Under the pieces are notes generated by a model, which saw only the letters and a program-made list of their open reading frames with translations, did not search any database and was not told the DNA's origin. This document shows, piece after piece, positions 43,951 through 53,940 of a stretch of 64,000 nt of DNA. The stretch's first letter is position 1. Each line of letters begins with the position of its first letter. This stretch comes from Butyrivibrio sp. CB08. Its GTDB lineage: Bacteria > Bacillota > Clostridia > Lachnospirales > Lachnospiraceae. Made by a program: the position numbers and the translations under genes. The stretch spans positions 1-64,000 of the forward strand of contig NZ_RAIR01000006.1 of the NCBI RefSeq assembly GCF_003625485.1. The letters are read 5' to 3'.

Positions 43951-45297
43951 ATGGCATCAAGTACTGATGAAAACAAGAACAAGCTGGCCGATACCGGTTT
44001 TATCAGCGAAAAGATAAAGCAGCGCCCGATCAACAGAAAGAAGCTCTTGAGGCGCACAGCTATCACATTTTTCCTGGCTATTATCTTTGGTATCGTGGCT
44101 TGCTTTACATTTCTTCTTCTGCAGCCGGTATTTTCTGACCAGCTGTATCCCGAGGCAGAGCCTGAGGCAATATCACTTCCTGAGGAGAACGTTCAGAACG
44201 AACTTACCCCTGAGGAGATGATCGCTGTAGAGCACGAAATTGCAGCTGAAGAGGCTGAGATCTTCGAGTCTGCCCAGAAGGACCAGATTGACGAAGCCAT
44301 CGCTTCTTATTCATTTGACGCTTCAGATTACAGCAAGATGATGGCCTCTTTAAAACAGGTATCCACTGAGGTAAGTCGCAGCATTGTAACAGTAACTGCC
44401 CTTTCCAGCGATACAAACTGGTTCTCTGAGTCCTTTGAGAGCAGTGGCTCATCGTCAGGTGTCATCATTGCCACCAACGTATCCTACTACTACATCGCTG
44501 TTCCTGCAGCGGCTATCACTGATGCTGAGACCATCAGGGTCACATTCTTTGACGGCGCTGTTTCAACTGCTGAGGTGAGTCTTACTGATGATGTCACAGG
44601 ACTTAGCGTTATCAGTGTCAGCAGAACCTCACTTACTGAGACAACAAGATCCAAGGTCGCAACATCATCCCTTGGAAGCTCCAACTCAGGTTCACTTACA
44701 GGTCTTCCTGTAATGGCTGTAGGCAGTCCCCTTGGAACACAGGGCTCCATTGCTTACGGCATCATTACTTCTGAAAAGACAGCTCTTGGCCTTGAGGATT
44801 CATATTACAAACTCCTTACAACTGACATATATGGAAGCAAGACAGGAAGCGGCGTTATCGCCAACCTCAGTGGCCAGGTGATAGGCATTATAGACATGTC
44901 CTACAACAAGAGCGATCTCGAGAATCACATCTGCGCCATAGGTATCACTGAGCTAAAGTCTCTTTTCGAGGACCTTTCAAACGGCAGAGACAGAGCTTAC
45001 CTTGGAATCCACGGAGCAACCATTCCAAACGATATCCAGATCTCAATGAACATTCCTGCCGGAGCTTACATCACTACCACAGAGCTAAACTCTCCAGCCA
45101 TGATGGCCGGTATCCAGAGCGGAGATATCATAACCTCCATCAATGGAACGGAGATCTCTTCCTACGAGCAGCTGGTATCCAAGCTTGCAGGATGCGCTCC
45201 TGATGATGTAATATCTGTTACGGTCTTAAGACAGGGACCTAACGACTATGTAGAGCTTGATATCGACATTACGCTTTCCAGCGCAACACATAATTAA
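43951..45297 (+). CDS. HtrA/DegP-like PDZ protein lacking a catalytic triad
   Basis: 448 residues. Cytoplasmic basic N-terminus, one membrane helix (about 37-59), an acidic linker with a coiled-coil-like stretch (75-115), a trypsin-like domain (about 130-340) and a PDZ domain (about 345-440, SPAMMAGIQSGDIITSINGT). The fold is clear (VMAVGSPLGTQGSIAYGIIT), but the His region TNNHV is YIAVPAAAI, the Asp position reads DVTGLSVI and the GNSGGP loop reads GSKTGSGVI. So protease activity is unlikely; a chaperone, scaffold or sensor role at the envelope is inferred. It is followed after 30 bases by yhaM. Confidence 0.85.
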   Translation: MASSTDENKNKLADTGFISEKIKQRPINRKKLLRRTAITFFLAIIFGIVACFTFLLLQPVFSDQLYPEAEPEAISLPEENVQNELTPEEMIAVEHEIAAEEAEIFESAQKDQIDEAIASYSFDASDYSKMMASLKQVSTEVSRSIVTVTALSSDTNWFSESFESSGSSSGVIIATNVSYYYIAVPAAAITDAETIRVTFFDGAVSTAEVSLTDDVTGLSVISVSRTSLTETTRSKVATSSLGSSNSGSLTGLPVMAVGSPLGTQGSIAYGIITSEKTALGLEDSYYKLLTTDIYGSKTGSGVIANLSGQVIGIIDMSYNKSDLENHICAIGITELKSLFEDLSNGRDRAYLGIHGATIPNDIQISMNIPAGAYITTTELNSPAMMAGIQSGDIITSINGTEISSYEQLVSKLAGCAPDDVISVTVLRQGPNDYVELDIDITLSSATHN

Positions 45298-45327
45298 AAG
45301 AAACATAATTAGAAACGAGGATTTTTT

Positions 45328-46272
45328 ATGAAATTTATCAAGGACTTTATCCCAGGAGACAGAGTAGCTGACATCTACATGTGCAAGCACAAGCAGGCAG
45401 CTACCACCAAGAACGGCAAGGAGTACTACTCAGTAATTCTCCAGGATAAGACAGGTACTGTAGACGCCAAGGTTTGGGAACCAGGCGGAGCAGGTATCGA
45501 CGAATTTGATGCCACAGACTGCATCGATGTTTTTGGCGAAGTAACAAGCTTTAACGGAGCCCTTCAGGTCAACATCAAGAGAGCCAGAAAGTGCAGAGAG
45601 GGCGAATATGACCTTTCCAATTACCTTCCTGTTTCCTCCAAGGACAACGATGTTATGTATAAAGAGCTCCTTGGAATAATCGCAACTATTGAGAATCCAT
45701 ACCTCAAGAAGCTCCTTGAAGCTTTCTTTGTTGAGGATGCAGCTTTCGTAGAGGCCTTCAGAAAGTCAAGCGCAGCCAAGACTGTACACCACAGCTTCAT
45801 CGGTGGTCTTTTAGAGCACACTCTTAGCGTAACCAAGCTCTGCGAGTTTATGGCTTCTTCCTATCCTATGCTCAAAAGAGATCTCCTTTTAACCGCAGCT
45901 ATCTGCCACGACATAGGTAAAACAAAGGAGTTATCTCTTTTCCCAATAAATGATTACACTGACCAGGGACAGTTCCTTGGACACATCGTTATGGGCTGTG
46001 AGATGGTCGGAGAAAAGGCCCGCAGCATTGATGGATTCCCAGAGCTCTTAAAGCAGGAGCTTCAGCACTGCATTCTTGCTCACCACGGTGAGTTTGAATA
46101 CGGTTCACCTAAAAAGCCAGCCATCATGGAAGCTGTTGCTCTTAACCTTGCAGACAACACTGATGCCAAGATGGAAACTTTCTCTGAAATCCTTCAGAAC
46201 ATAACCACTCCTGGATGGCAGGGATTCAATAAATTCTTCGAAACCAACATTTATCCATCCAAAATTGACTAA
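45328..46272 (+). CDS. yhaM: 3'-5' exoribonuclease YhaM family
   Basis: 314 residues. N-terminal OB-fold (about 15-100: YYSVILQDKTGTVDAKVWEP) for RNA binding and an HD domain with HHSFIGGLLEHTLSV and AAICHDIGKTKEL that supplies the metal site. YhaM trims RNA and single-stranded DNA from the 3' end. GAGG lies 7 bases before the ATG. It follows the HtrA-like gene; a weak hairpin with AAAAACT/AGTTTTT arms and a T-run at 46289-46311 is the probable terminator. Confidence 0.93.
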   Translation: MKFIKDFIPGDRVADIYMCKHKQAATTKNGKEYYSVILQDKTGTVDAKVWEPGGAGIDEFDATDCIDVFGEVTSFNGALQVNIKRARKCREGEYDLSNYLPVSSKDNDVMYKELLGIIATIENPYLKKLLEAFFVEDAAFVEAFRKSSAAKTVHHSFIGGLLEHTLSVTKLCEFMASSYPMLKRDLLLTAAICHDIGKTKELSLFPINDYTDQGQFLGHIVMGCEMVGEKARSIDGFPELLKQELQHCILAHHGEFEYGSPKKPAIMEAVALNLADNTDAKMETFSEILQNITTPGWQGFNKFFETNIYPSKID

Positions 46273-46361
46273 AGGCCATTTATAGATTAACAAAAACTTC
46301 TTTAGTTTTTTGTGTAAAACGACAAAAAATTAAAATATTTAAGAAAAGTCTAAAATATCTA

Positions 46362-46391
46362 TTGACTTGTATATCCTCCTATTAGTAAAAT
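46362..46391 (+). promoter_or_regulatory. Promoter of the arabinosaccharide transporter operon
   Basis: TTGACT (46362-46367), 18-base spacer, TAAAAT (46386-46391). The leader runs about 40 bases to the ATG at 46439 with AGGAGG close before it. The surrounding 46273-46360 is A/T-rich, as expected for an UP-like region. Confidence 0.7.
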
Positions 46392-46438
46392 TGCTACATC
46401 AGATGCTAGTAAACGCAATTTTTTTAGGAGGATTTACT

Positions 46439-47914
46439 ATGAAAAAGAGAGCTTTAAGTGTTATCTTGGCCGGTGTAATGAGTCTTTCACTTCTTGCTGG
46501 TTGCGCAACCACAACAGTAGAAGATGCTGGCGAAGCTACACCAGACACACAGACTGCTGACACAGCAGCAGCTGAGACCACATCAGAGTCATCAACAGAG
46601 TCTCTTACAGGTGAGGGAGATCAGACAATCCACGTATTCCTTTACATGCAGGAGCACGAGAAAACAATTTACCAGCAGCTCATCGATGAGTTCGTTGAGG
46701 AGCACAAAGATCAGGTTAAGGAAGTTGTCTTCGAGGTAACAACTCAGGAAGAGTACAACCAGAAGATGATCGCCAACATGACAGCTGGTGATATGCCAGA
46801 TGTATTCTATGTAGGACCTGCAGCAGTTCGTTCTTATGTAGACAACGGATACGTTCTTCCTCTTGATAGCTATGTAGACGACGCTACAATCAAGAGCATT
46901 TGGGGAACAACACAGTCAATCTACCGTTACGACGGCAAGAACATCGGAAGCGGTTCACTTTACGCTTTCCCTAAGGATCTTTCATGCTTTGCATTTGCTT
47001 ACAACCAGGACCTCTTTGATGAGGCAGGTCTTGAGTATCCAGATCCTGAGAACCCATACACATACGACGAGTTCGTAGAAGTATGTAAGGCTCTTACCAA
47101 GGATAAGGACGGCGACGGCGAAGTTGATCAGTGGGGTGTTGCATGTGCAGATCAGTGGGGCATGACTCCTATCCTCTACTCAAACGGAGTTAAGTTCCTT
47201 AACGATGATATGACCAAGGTTAACGTAGCTAACAACCCTCAGCTCACAGAGGCCCTTACATTCTACACAGACCTTACCAAGAACGGCCTTACACCTTCAG
47301 TTGAGCAGGATACAGCTCTTGGCGGATATCAGAGATGGCTTGATGGCCAGGTTGCTTTCTACGCTTGCGGAACATGGGACGTTGCAGCATTTATGGATGA
47401 CGCTACATTCCCTTACAAGTGGAACCTTTGCGGATGGCCTGTAGGACCTTCAGGTGATGGCAAGTCACACACATGGATGGGTTCAGTTGGTTACTGCGTA
47501 TCAGCTACAACAGAGTATCCTGACCTCTGCGCAGAGCTTGTTGCTAAGCTTTCAACAGATGCAGACGGACAGAGAGCAGTTTCAGGTATTTCAACAGGCG
47601 CTTCTATTCAGCTTCCTAACATCGTAGATCTTGCTTATGGCGAGTTCAAGGATGCTGTAAACAGCGGCAAAGTTCCTTACGCTTCTAACGTAGATGTAAT
47701 CTTTGGTTACTTCGATGGCAATGACCACTACGAGGCAGCTCTTCAGGAGACAGATTACACATACAACTCAGAGTGGTTCACACCTTTCTGGTCAGGCGTA
47801 TTCAACATCAAGAATGGTGACATCTCTGTTGAAGATTACCTTAAGCAGGTAGAGCCTGAGATGCAGGCAGCCCTTGACGAAGCAATCGAGCTTCAGAATT
47901 CTGCAACAAAATAA
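46439..47914 (+). CDS. Sugar ABC transporter solute-binding lipoprotein
   Basis: 491 residues from ATG 46439 (TAGGAGG upstream). Lipoprotein signal with lipobox SLLAGC (Cys about 22), a Thr/Ser/Glu-rich spacer to about residue 60, then a family 1 binding fold: FEVTTQEEYNQKMIANMTAG and MPDVFYVGP near residue 115, and DQWGVACADQWGM. It captures oligosaccharides for the two permeases downstream. The locus context with GH51 and GH43 points to arabino-oligosaccharides. A strong hairpin after the stop should give it more transcript than the permeases. Confidence 0.93.
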   Translation: MKKRALSVILAGVMSLSLLAGCATTTVEDAGEATPDTQTADTAAAETTSESSTESLTGEGDQTIHVFLYMQEHEKTIYQQLIDEFVEEHKDQVKEVVFEVTTQEEYNQKMIANMTAGDMPDVFYVGPAAVRSYVDNGYVLPLDSYVDDATIKSIWGTTQSIYRYDGKNIGSGSLYAFPKDLSCFAFAYNQDLFDEAGLEYPDPENPYTYDEFVEVCKALTKDKDGDGEVDQWGVACADQWGMTPILYSNGVKFLNDDMTKVNVANNPQLTEALTFYTDLTKNGLTPSVEQDTALGGYQRWLDGQVAFYACGTWDVAAFMDDATFPYKWNLCGWPVGPSGDGKSHTWMGSVGYCVSATTEYPDLCAELVAKLSTDADGQRAVSGISTGASIQLPNIVDLAYGEFKDAVNSGKVPYASNVDVIFGYFDGNDHYEAALQETDYTYNSEWFTPFWSGVFNIKNGDISVEDYLKQVEPEMQAALDEAIELQNSATK

Positions 47915-47944
47915 TAAGGGCAAGAACTAGCTTATAAAAGACCT

Positions 47945-47982
47945 AAAGCCCCTTGGTAGCGCTACTAAGGGGCTTTATTTTT
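47945..47982 (+). terminator. Attenuating terminator between the binding protein and permease genes
   Basis: A 16-bp stem AAAGCCCCTTGGTAGC / GCTACTAAGGGGCTTT (47945-47960 and 47961-47976, one G-U) followed by ATTTTT. It lies inside the operon, 19 bases before the first permease start. Confidence 0.88.
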
Positions 47983-48000
47983 AAAAAACGGGAGTATGAA

Positions 48001-48918
48001 ATGGCTGGAAATAAAGTAAAAGTTCACAGATCTGCCATGGCGAAAAGAGAAGAACGCTGGGCATGGCTGTTTATAGCACCACCTTTTATAGGTTTCATGC
48101 TGTTTATGGCTTATCCCATCGTGTTTGCGCTTATTGCAAGTACCAGTAAGTGGACAGGTATCAACTCACTTTGGGGAAATATTGTGGGACTTCAGAACTA
48201 TGCCAAGATCTTTGCTGATGCCAAGTTCTGGAAGTCAATGGCCACAACCATTATCTACATGATCGGTATCCCAATCGGAATGATCCTTGGTATGCTGATC
48301 GCTATGGGTCTTAAAAGGGGAATTCCTGGAAAAAGACTCCTCACAACAATGTACTACGTTCCTGTAGTATCATCTCTTGTTGCTGTATCCATTCTTTGGG
48401 CATGGGTATTCAACTATGACTATGGTCTCTTAAACGGAATCTACAAATTCCTTACGGGAGCCCACGGTCCTAACTGGCTTGGCGATGAGCACATGGTCAA
48501 GATATCCCTTATCATCTTCATGGTGTGGAAGGGACTTGGAGGAACGGTAATCCTGTATCTGGCGGGACTGCAGAACATCCCCCGGGACTACTACGAAGCG
48601 GCCATGATCGATGGAGCCAACGGCTTTGACAAGTTCATGAACATCACCCTTCCTCTGCTGTCTCCTGTAACATTCTACGTACTTATCACTTCCCTTATCG
48701 GTGGTTTCCAGGTATTCGTAGAAGTCCAGGTTATGACTCCTTCAGGCGGACCAAACTACAGCTCAGCAACTGTTGTTTATTATCTGTATGAAAAAGCCTT
48801 TACCAACGGACAGCTCGGCTATGGTAGTGCTGTAGCTGTAATTCTGGCGATAATCATATTCATCATCACGGCCATCAACTTCTGGGGCCAGGATAGATGG
48901 GTTAAGACTATAGATTAA
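48001..48918 (+). CDS. Sugar ABC transporter permease, MalF type
   Basis: 305 residues from ATG 48001 (GGGAG 6 bases upstream; the earlier frame start has no site). Six membrane segments and the binding-protein-dependent permease loop YYEAAMIDGANGFDKFMNITLP near residue 200, shown here only in part as EAAMIDGANGFDKF. Partner of the next permease and, by inference, of the MsmX ATPase at 12 kb because no ATPase is encoded here. Confidence 0.94.
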   Translation: MAGNKVKVHRSAMAKREERWAWLFIAPPFIGFMLFMAYPIVFALIASTSKWTGINSLWGNIVGLQNYAKIFADAKFWKSMATTIIYMIGIPIGMILGMLIAMGLKRGIPGKRLLTTMYYVPVVSSLVAVSILWAWVFNYDYGLLNGIYKFLTGAHGPNWLGDEHMVKISLIIFMVWKGLGGTVILYLAGLQNIPRDYYEAAMIDGANGFDKFMNITLPLLSPVTFYVLITSLIGGFQVFVEVQVMTPSGGPNYSSATVVYYLYEKAFTNGQLGYGSAVAVILAIIIFIITAINFWGQDRWVKTID

Positions 48919-48932
48919 GGAGGTGTGATAAG

Positions 48933-49823
48933 ATGGCTACTTTAGCTTTACCAAGAAGAAAAAGTAAAGATTATCAGGATGATCACGTCACAACTCCTAA
49001 GGAAAGAGTGTTTAACGTAATAATCTTTATCATCCTGTTCCTGTTTGCAATTACCATGGTGTTCCCACTGATCTACATGGTGGCTACATCCTTTATGACC
49101 AAGAATCAGATCCTTTCAGGAAGTCTTACGATCATTCCTGATCCTATCCTTATAGGTAAGTATTCACAGGTCCTTCAGAAGGGCCAGTTCATAAGTGGTA
49201 TCCTCAACACTATTAAGGTTGAGATCCCTGTCCTTCTGATCGGCGGTTTTACTTCATCTCTTGCAGCATTTGCCTTTGCAAAGATGGACTTTAGAGGTAA
49301 GAACGCACTGTTCCTTGCTCTTTTAGCAACCATCATGATCCCATTTGCGGTAGTTATGATCCCTCAGTACGTTCTTTTCACCAAGCTCCACTGGACCAAC
49401 TCACTGGCACCACTTATCATCCCTGGATGCTTTGGTAATGTCAGCATGATATTCTTCCTGAGGCAGAACCTCTACAGCATTCCTTCAGATCTTATGGATG
49501 CAGCCAAGATCGACGGCTGTAACTACTTTGGAATCTACTGGAAGATATTCCTTCCACTTATGAAGGGAGCTCTTGGAACTCAGCTGATGCTGTGGTTCAT
49601 GTTTATCTGGAACGATTATCTTGCACCTACGATCTTCCTTAGAAGCGAGAAACAGTGGACACTGCAGGTAGTAATCAGATCCTTTAATTCCTACTACGCG
49701 ATCCAAAGTGATTACGCCCTTATCATGGCAGCTTCCGTAATCGCCATGTTGCCAACACTCCTTCTGTTCTTCATGTTCCAGCGCATGATCATTCAGTCTA
49801 TCGCAATCAGCGGAATTAAATAA
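48933..49823 (+). CDS. Sugar ABC transporter permease, MalG type
   Basis: 296 residues. Six membrane helices, with the MalG-type loop DLMDAAKIDGCNYFGIYWKI near residue 187 and a C-terminal FMFQRMIIQSIAISGIK. AAGGAGGTG precedes the ATG. It completes a binding-protein plus two-permease importer that lacks its own ATPase. A bidirectional terminator follows. Confidence 0.95.
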   Translation: MATLALPRRKSKDYQDDHVTTPKERVFNVIIFIILFLFAITMVFPLIYMVATSFMTKNQILSGSLTIIPDPILIGKYSQVLQKGQFISGILNTIKVEIPVLLIGGFTSSLAAFAFAKMDFRGKNALFLALLATIMIPFAVVMIPQYVLFTKLHWTNSLAPLIIPGCFGNVSMIFFLRQNLYSIPSDLMDAAKIDGCNYFGIYWKIFLPLMKGALGTQLMLWFMFIWNDYLAPTIFLRSEKQWTLQVVIRSFNSYYAIQSDYALIMAASVIAMLPTLLLFFMFQRMIIQSIAISGIK

Positions 49824-49834
49824 GCGCATAACAA

Positions 49835-49874
49835 AACACCGATGATCCAAGTGATCATCGGTGTTACTTTTTTA
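49835..49874 (+). terminator. Bidirectional terminator of the transporter operon
   Basis: A 13-bp stem AACACCGATGATC / GATCATCGGTGTT (49835-49847, 49853-49865) followed by ACTTTTTTA. The facing arabinosidase-regulator operon ends at 49884 and would use the same stem, with a weaker TTTTG tract. Confidence 0.9.
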
Positions 49875-49883
49875 TTTAAATAT

Positions 49884-50804
49884 TTACATTTCTATAGGGC
49901 TGTAAGCCATCTTAACATTGATATCCTGATTGTAGTTACCAAAGCCTCGGCCAAAGATCGTAAGGCCACCTACATGCTCAGCGTTGTCAGGAACCTCAAG
50001 CTTAAGCTTAAGCTGACTCTTTGAGGTTATATTGAACTGATCAATAGAGGCCTCAGAGATCTGAAGCCCATCAATATATGTACCCTTGTGGTTGATAACC
50101 AGCATCTTTAAAAGTCCGTACTGATTCCAGTTAGGGAACCACCAGTCTGGTGTGAAGATACCTTTAACATCGCCAAAATCTCCAGGTGATGTCCATGTGC
50201 CAAGGAGCACATCATTTAGATAAAAGTAAATATCTGAGGGCCACACGTTATTTACGCCAGGAGCCTCAGAGCTAAGCTCTAAAGATACGCAGATCTCATC
50301 GATCTTCTGATTGGCTGGAACAAAGTTTGGAATTGCATACTCGACATATCCCTTGGTGAACCACAGGATGTCTGCCTCGTATCTGTCTGGATGAGCAAAG
50401 TATCTGGTGTCATCCACTTCTCCGATAAGCCTTGTGCTTGTGGCAAGACCACAGGTAGGATAAACGCTATAGTCTGAGAAAAGTCCAACCTTGATGTCTG
50501 TAGTATAGATATTCTCGTTCTTGGGCTTATCCTGAAGTTCTATAAGTATCTTATCAAGATGAACTGAGCAGACCTTCTGGTTGCCATGTCCTGAGGCCTC
50601 AGAGGATACAGTGACTACTCCGCACTCCTCAAGCTTCTTGATGTGGCTTGTAAGGGCGCCATTGGTGATGTTCAGGCGGCTTGCAAGCTCGTTCATGTTC
50701 ATTGAATTCTCGTTTAAAAGAATCTTGATGATCTCAACTCTGATGTCAGAACCTAAAGCCTTAAAGAGCTCAAGTCCCTCGTCCAGTGATTTGATATGTA
50801 ACAT
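49884..50804 (-). CDS. ArsR-like winged-helix regulator with beta-rich C-terminal domain
   Basis: 306 residues. Residues 1-90 are an ArsR-like helix-turn-helix (FKALGSDIRVEIIKILL; recognition helix LNITNGALTSHIKKLEECG). Residues about 110-306 form a predicted beta-sandwich rich in Trp/Tyr (IFTPDWWFPNWNQYG, YFYLNDVLLGTWTSPGDFGD), unlike metal-sensing ArsR proteins, which end near residue 110. It most resembles a carbohydrate-binding or jelly-roll sensor. It is the last gene after the GH43-GH43-GH51 cluster, so control of the locus by an arabinoside is likely. No Cys metal site is seen. Confidence 0.8.
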   Translation of the reverse strand: MLHIKSLDEGLELFKALGSDIRVEIIKILLNENSMNMNELASRLNITNGALTSHIKKLEECGVVTVSSEASGHGNQKVCSVHLDKILIELQDKPKNENIYTTDIKVGLFSDYSVYPTCGLATSTRLIGEVDDTRYFAHPDRYEADILWFTKGYVEYAIPNFVPANQKIDEICVSLELSSEAPGVNNVWPSDIYFYLNDVLLGTWTSPGDFGDVKGIFTPDWWFPNWNQYGLLKMLVINHKGTYIDGLQISEASIDQFNITSKSQLKLKLEVPDNAEHVGGLTIFGRGFGNYNQDINVKMAYSPIEM

Positions 50805-50843
50805 AGTAACCCCTTTAATGCTGTAATTTCATACATTATACAA

Positions 50844-52346
50844 TTATTTTAGTCTTATCTCAACTACGCTGGCTGCAGGAAGTGTGAGCTTAAGACCGCC
50901 ATCAAGGCTGTATCCGGTGAACTCTTTCTCGACAACCTTATCAGGATCATCAAAGGTGTTGTGGTCACGAACATCAGCGCTCGCAAGGATATTAGCTTCA
51001 ACAACCTCAAAATCCTTCTTCTCAGCAAATACAACATCAAGCTCTTTTGCCTCAGAAAGAGATAAGTTATTAACTGTGATAGTGATGATGCCGTCCTTAA
51101 CAGATACAGACTCTGTAAGCTCTGGTACCTTCCACTCCTCGGTTCCTGTCTTGCTGCTTCCTGAAATCTCACTTGCAAGAAGCTCTGCTCCCTGGTGGTG
51201 ACGGAACATGTGGAATACGTGATATGTAGGAGTTCTGAGCATCTTCTCTCCGTCTGTAAGGATAACAGACTGAAGAACGTTGACCATCTGAGCGATGCAG
51301 GCAAGCTTAACTCTGTCGCAGTGCTTGTTGAAGATGTTAAGGTTGATTCCTGCTACAAGAGCGTCTCTTACTGTGTTCTGCTGATATAAGAATCCTGGGT
51401 TTGTTCCAGGCTCAACATCGAACCAGTTGCCCCACTCATCTACTGAAAGGCCGATCTTCTTTTCCGGATCGTACTGATCGATGATAGCGCTGTGTCTTGA
51501 AACCAGTTCCTCCATGTCATAAGCCTTCTTAAGGGTCTTGTAGTAGATCTCCTCATCGAAGTCTGTAGCACTTCCCTTGTGCTCCCAAGGACCAGGAACT
51601 GTGTAATAGTGAAGGGAAATGAGATCCATAAAGCCGTGAAGGTGCTCAGGTGTGTGGTCAAAACATGTCTTCATAACCTGTTCTGTCCAGTGATAATCAT
51701 CTGAGTTAGCACCGCAGCAGATCTTCTTGATTGGTCTCTTGTCGTCGTACTGACGAACGTAAGTCTGATATCTTCTGTACTCGTTGGCATAGTGCTCAGG
51801 TGTCATGTTTCCGCCGCAGCCCCAGTTCTCATTACCAACGCCAAAGTAATCTACAGTCCATGGCTCCTCAGCTCCGTTCTCTCTTCTAAGGTCAGCCATA
51901 GGTGAAACGCCATCAAAGGTCATGTACTCAACCCACTGGCTCATCTCTTGAACAGTACCGCTTCCAAGGTTACCATTAACGTATGTTTTGCAACCAAGCT
52001 GTCTGCAAAGCTCCATGAACTCATGAGTTCCGAAGCTGTTATCCTCCATAACTCCGCCCCAGTGAGTATTTACCATCTTCTTGCGCTTTGCCTTATCGCC
52101 AATTCCGTCCATCCAGTGGTACTCATCAGCAAAGCATCCGCCTGGCCAGCGAAGAAGAGGCACCTTGATCTCTTTAAGGGCGTCTACTACGTCCTTTCTC
52201 ATGCCGTTAACATTGGGAATATCTGAGTTCTCCCCAACGTAAAGTCCCTCATAGATACATCTTCCAAGATGCTCTGAAAAGTGACCGTATATCTCAGGTG
52301 CGATAACGCCCTGGGTCTTGGTTTCATTGATAACAAGTTTTGCCAT
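50844..52346 (-). CDS. Alpha-L-arabinofuranosidase, GH51
   Basis: 500 residues from ATG 52346 (GAGGGA 7 bases upstream; an earlier start overlaps the GH43 gene). GH51 hallmarks: [16 protein letters not shown] near residue 15, [12 protein letters not shown] near residue 166 containing the acid/base Glu, and VDEWGNWFD near residue 280 with the nucleophile. No signal peptide, so it removes arabinofuranose units in the cytoplasm. It follows the lipoprotein GH43 gene by 25 bases and precedes the regulator by 39. Confidence 0.95.
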   Translation of the reverse strand: MAKLVINETKTQGVIAPEIYGHFSEHLGRCIYEGLYVGENSDIPNVNGMRKDVVDALKEIKVPLLRWPGGCFADEYHWMDGIGDKAKRKKMVNTHWGGVMEDNSFGTHEFMELCRQLGCKTYVNGNLGSGTVQEMSQWVEYMTFDGVSPMADLRRENGAEEPWTVDYFGVGNENWGCGGNMTPEHYANEYRRYQTYVRQYDDKRPIKKICCGANSDDYHWTEQVMKTCFDHTPEHLHGFMDLISLHYYTVPGPWEHKGSATDFDEEIYYKTLKKAYDMEELVSRHSAIIDQYDPEKKIGLSVDEWGNWFDVEPGTNPGFLYQQNTVRDALVAGINLNIFNKHCDRVKLACIAQMVNVLQSVILTDGEKMLRTPTYHVFHMFRHHQGAELLASEISGSSKTGTEEWKVPELTESVSVKDGIITITVNNLSLSEAKELDVVFAEKKDFEVVEANILASADVRDHNTFDDPDKVVEKEFTGYSLDGGLKLTLPAASVVEIRLK

Positions 52347-52371
52347 ACTAACGTCCCTCTCTTTTGCTTGT

Positions 52372-53937
52372 TTACTGGTTTTCATCTGCGTTTTTCAGAT
52401 ACTTAACACCCCATATGGAGTGGTTGTTATCGCCTATGGCAGAGAAACACAGAGTGTTATTTCCTGCTTCGTCCTTCATCTCCACAAGAATTCCCTTGTA
52501 TGTTACATCTGCAGTTTTAATAGTAATAAAATTGGTGCCCTCTGTCACCTCATATGTTGCTGTAATACCACCATTTATCTGACCGTCCGCAAACTGGCAT
52601 TCAGATGGTTCATTCACCAGATTGTTTATCTCAAGTCCATGGTCCACTACATAGAAAGTCCCGGTTATATCTCCGGTCTTATATCCGCTCTCAGAAAGCG
52701 CCTCGCCACAGGTGTTAAAAGGGAAGATACATGGCCAGCCATCTTCATTCATGGCCATCTGGTGCACTCTTACAGCGTGGAATTCTCCCTTTCCTTTAAA
52801 TCTCTCGTGATACACAACGTAGAGCTTGCCATCCTTATCCTCAAAGGTTGACTGTCCTCCAGGAGCCATGTAGGTCACATTGAGGCTTGGAAGTGTGTAG
52901 TTACCCATGAGCTTGGTACCATAGTTTGCAAAGTTATCAAGATCACCCTTTATTCCAAGTGACGCTCCTGTCACATCTACATAGGTTCCATCTGGCTTAT
53001 CAGACCTTAATACCCTTATCTGATATCCTCCATCTGTCTGTAGATTGCCATAGGATAAAAAGAGATAGTAATACCCTGTAGTTTTGTCGTAGTGAATATA
53101 TGGCCCCTCAATAGGATGGTGGAATCCACCGATGACTCTTTTGCCATAATATGCATCTGTCTCGGTCTCATCATTAGTTTCCGGCCTTATGGGTTCTCCC
53201 GTCTCCTCATCAAGCTCAAGGACGAAGATTCCTCCAGACCAGGAACCATAGACCATCCACAGCCTGTCGTCTGCATCATAGAACATGGCTGGATCGATGG
53301 CATTTGGCCAAAGCTGATTGTTGAAAGCACCGCCCGAAATGTATCTGGTGCGGGTCTTAACATCGTCTCCCATTATTTCTTCATAGTTAGTGAGCTCTAA
53401 ATCTGGCTTGGTAAAGCCGGAGTAGATTATGGTCTTCTCATAGTGGAAAGGACCATTAATGTTATCAGAAGTAGCAAGGCAGATATTGGACTTGATGTAA
53501 GTGGAAGTGGTGCAGAAATACATCATGTACTTGCCTGTCTTCTTGTTATAGATAACGCTTGGGGCCCATACTGAATAACCGCCCTGATCGTTCTTGCCAA
53601 CAAAAGAAAACGCATCAAAGGGCTCAGCTATGACATTGTCAAAGATCTTGTTGGAGCTGTTTACTCCGTCCCCCCACATATCCCACTTACTAAGGTCTTT
53701 GGAAGTTGCAGCTGTCATGTGGGTTCCATAGCAGTAATATGTGCCATCATCACCAACAATTATCTGAGGATCGTGAAGTGATCCGCCTGAATTAACTGAT
53801 CCAACTGATATCTCTTCCACTGGCATCTCCTCCGGAAGGGCACTTACCTGCGTGGTAGCAGCCTCTCCGCACCCTGAAATAGCAAAGCAGGCACAAAGGC
53901 CTGCTGCCAAAACCGTAACTCTGGTCTTAATATTCAT
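52372..53937 (-). CDS. GH43 lipoprotein, probable endo-arabinanase/arabinosidase
   Basis: 521 residues. Lipobox FAISGC (Cys about 23). Five-bladed GH43 catalytic residues: Asp base in [10 protein letters not shown] (about 55), a second Asp in [10 protein letters not shown] (about 215), and the acid Glu in IEGPYIHY (about 275). The C-terminal 150 residues form an extra beta-sandwich. Because it is anchored outside the membrane, it would attack arabinan or arabinoxylan before import. It ends 25 bases before the GH51 start and follows the other GH43 gene by 3 bases. Confidence 0.92.
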   Translation of the reverse strand: MNIKTRVTVLAAGLCACFAISGCGEAATTQVSALPEEMPVEEISVGSVNSGGSLHDPQIIVGDDGTYYCYGTHMTAATSKDLSKWDMWGDGVNSSNKIFDNVIAEPFDAFSFVGKNDQGGYSVWAPSVIYNKKTGKYMMYFCTTSTYIKSNICLATSDNINGPFHYEKTIIYSGFTKPDLELTNYEEIMGDDVKTRTRYISGGAFNNQLWPNAIDPAMFYDADDRLWMVYGSWSGGIFVLELDEETGEPIRPETNDETETDAYYGKRVIGGFHHPIEGPYIHYDKTTGYYYLFLSYGNLQTDGGYQIRVLRSDKPDGTYVDVTGASLGIKGDLDNFANYGTKLMGNYTLPSLNVTYMAPGGQSTFEDKDGKLYVVYHERFKGKGEFHAVRVHQMAMNEDGWPCIFPFNTCGEALSESGYKTGDITGTFYVVDHGLEINNLVNEPSECQFADGQINGGITATYEVTEGTNFITIKTADVTYKGILVEMKDEAGNNTLCFSAIGDNNHSIWGVKYLKNADENQ

Positions 53938-53940
53938 GTA

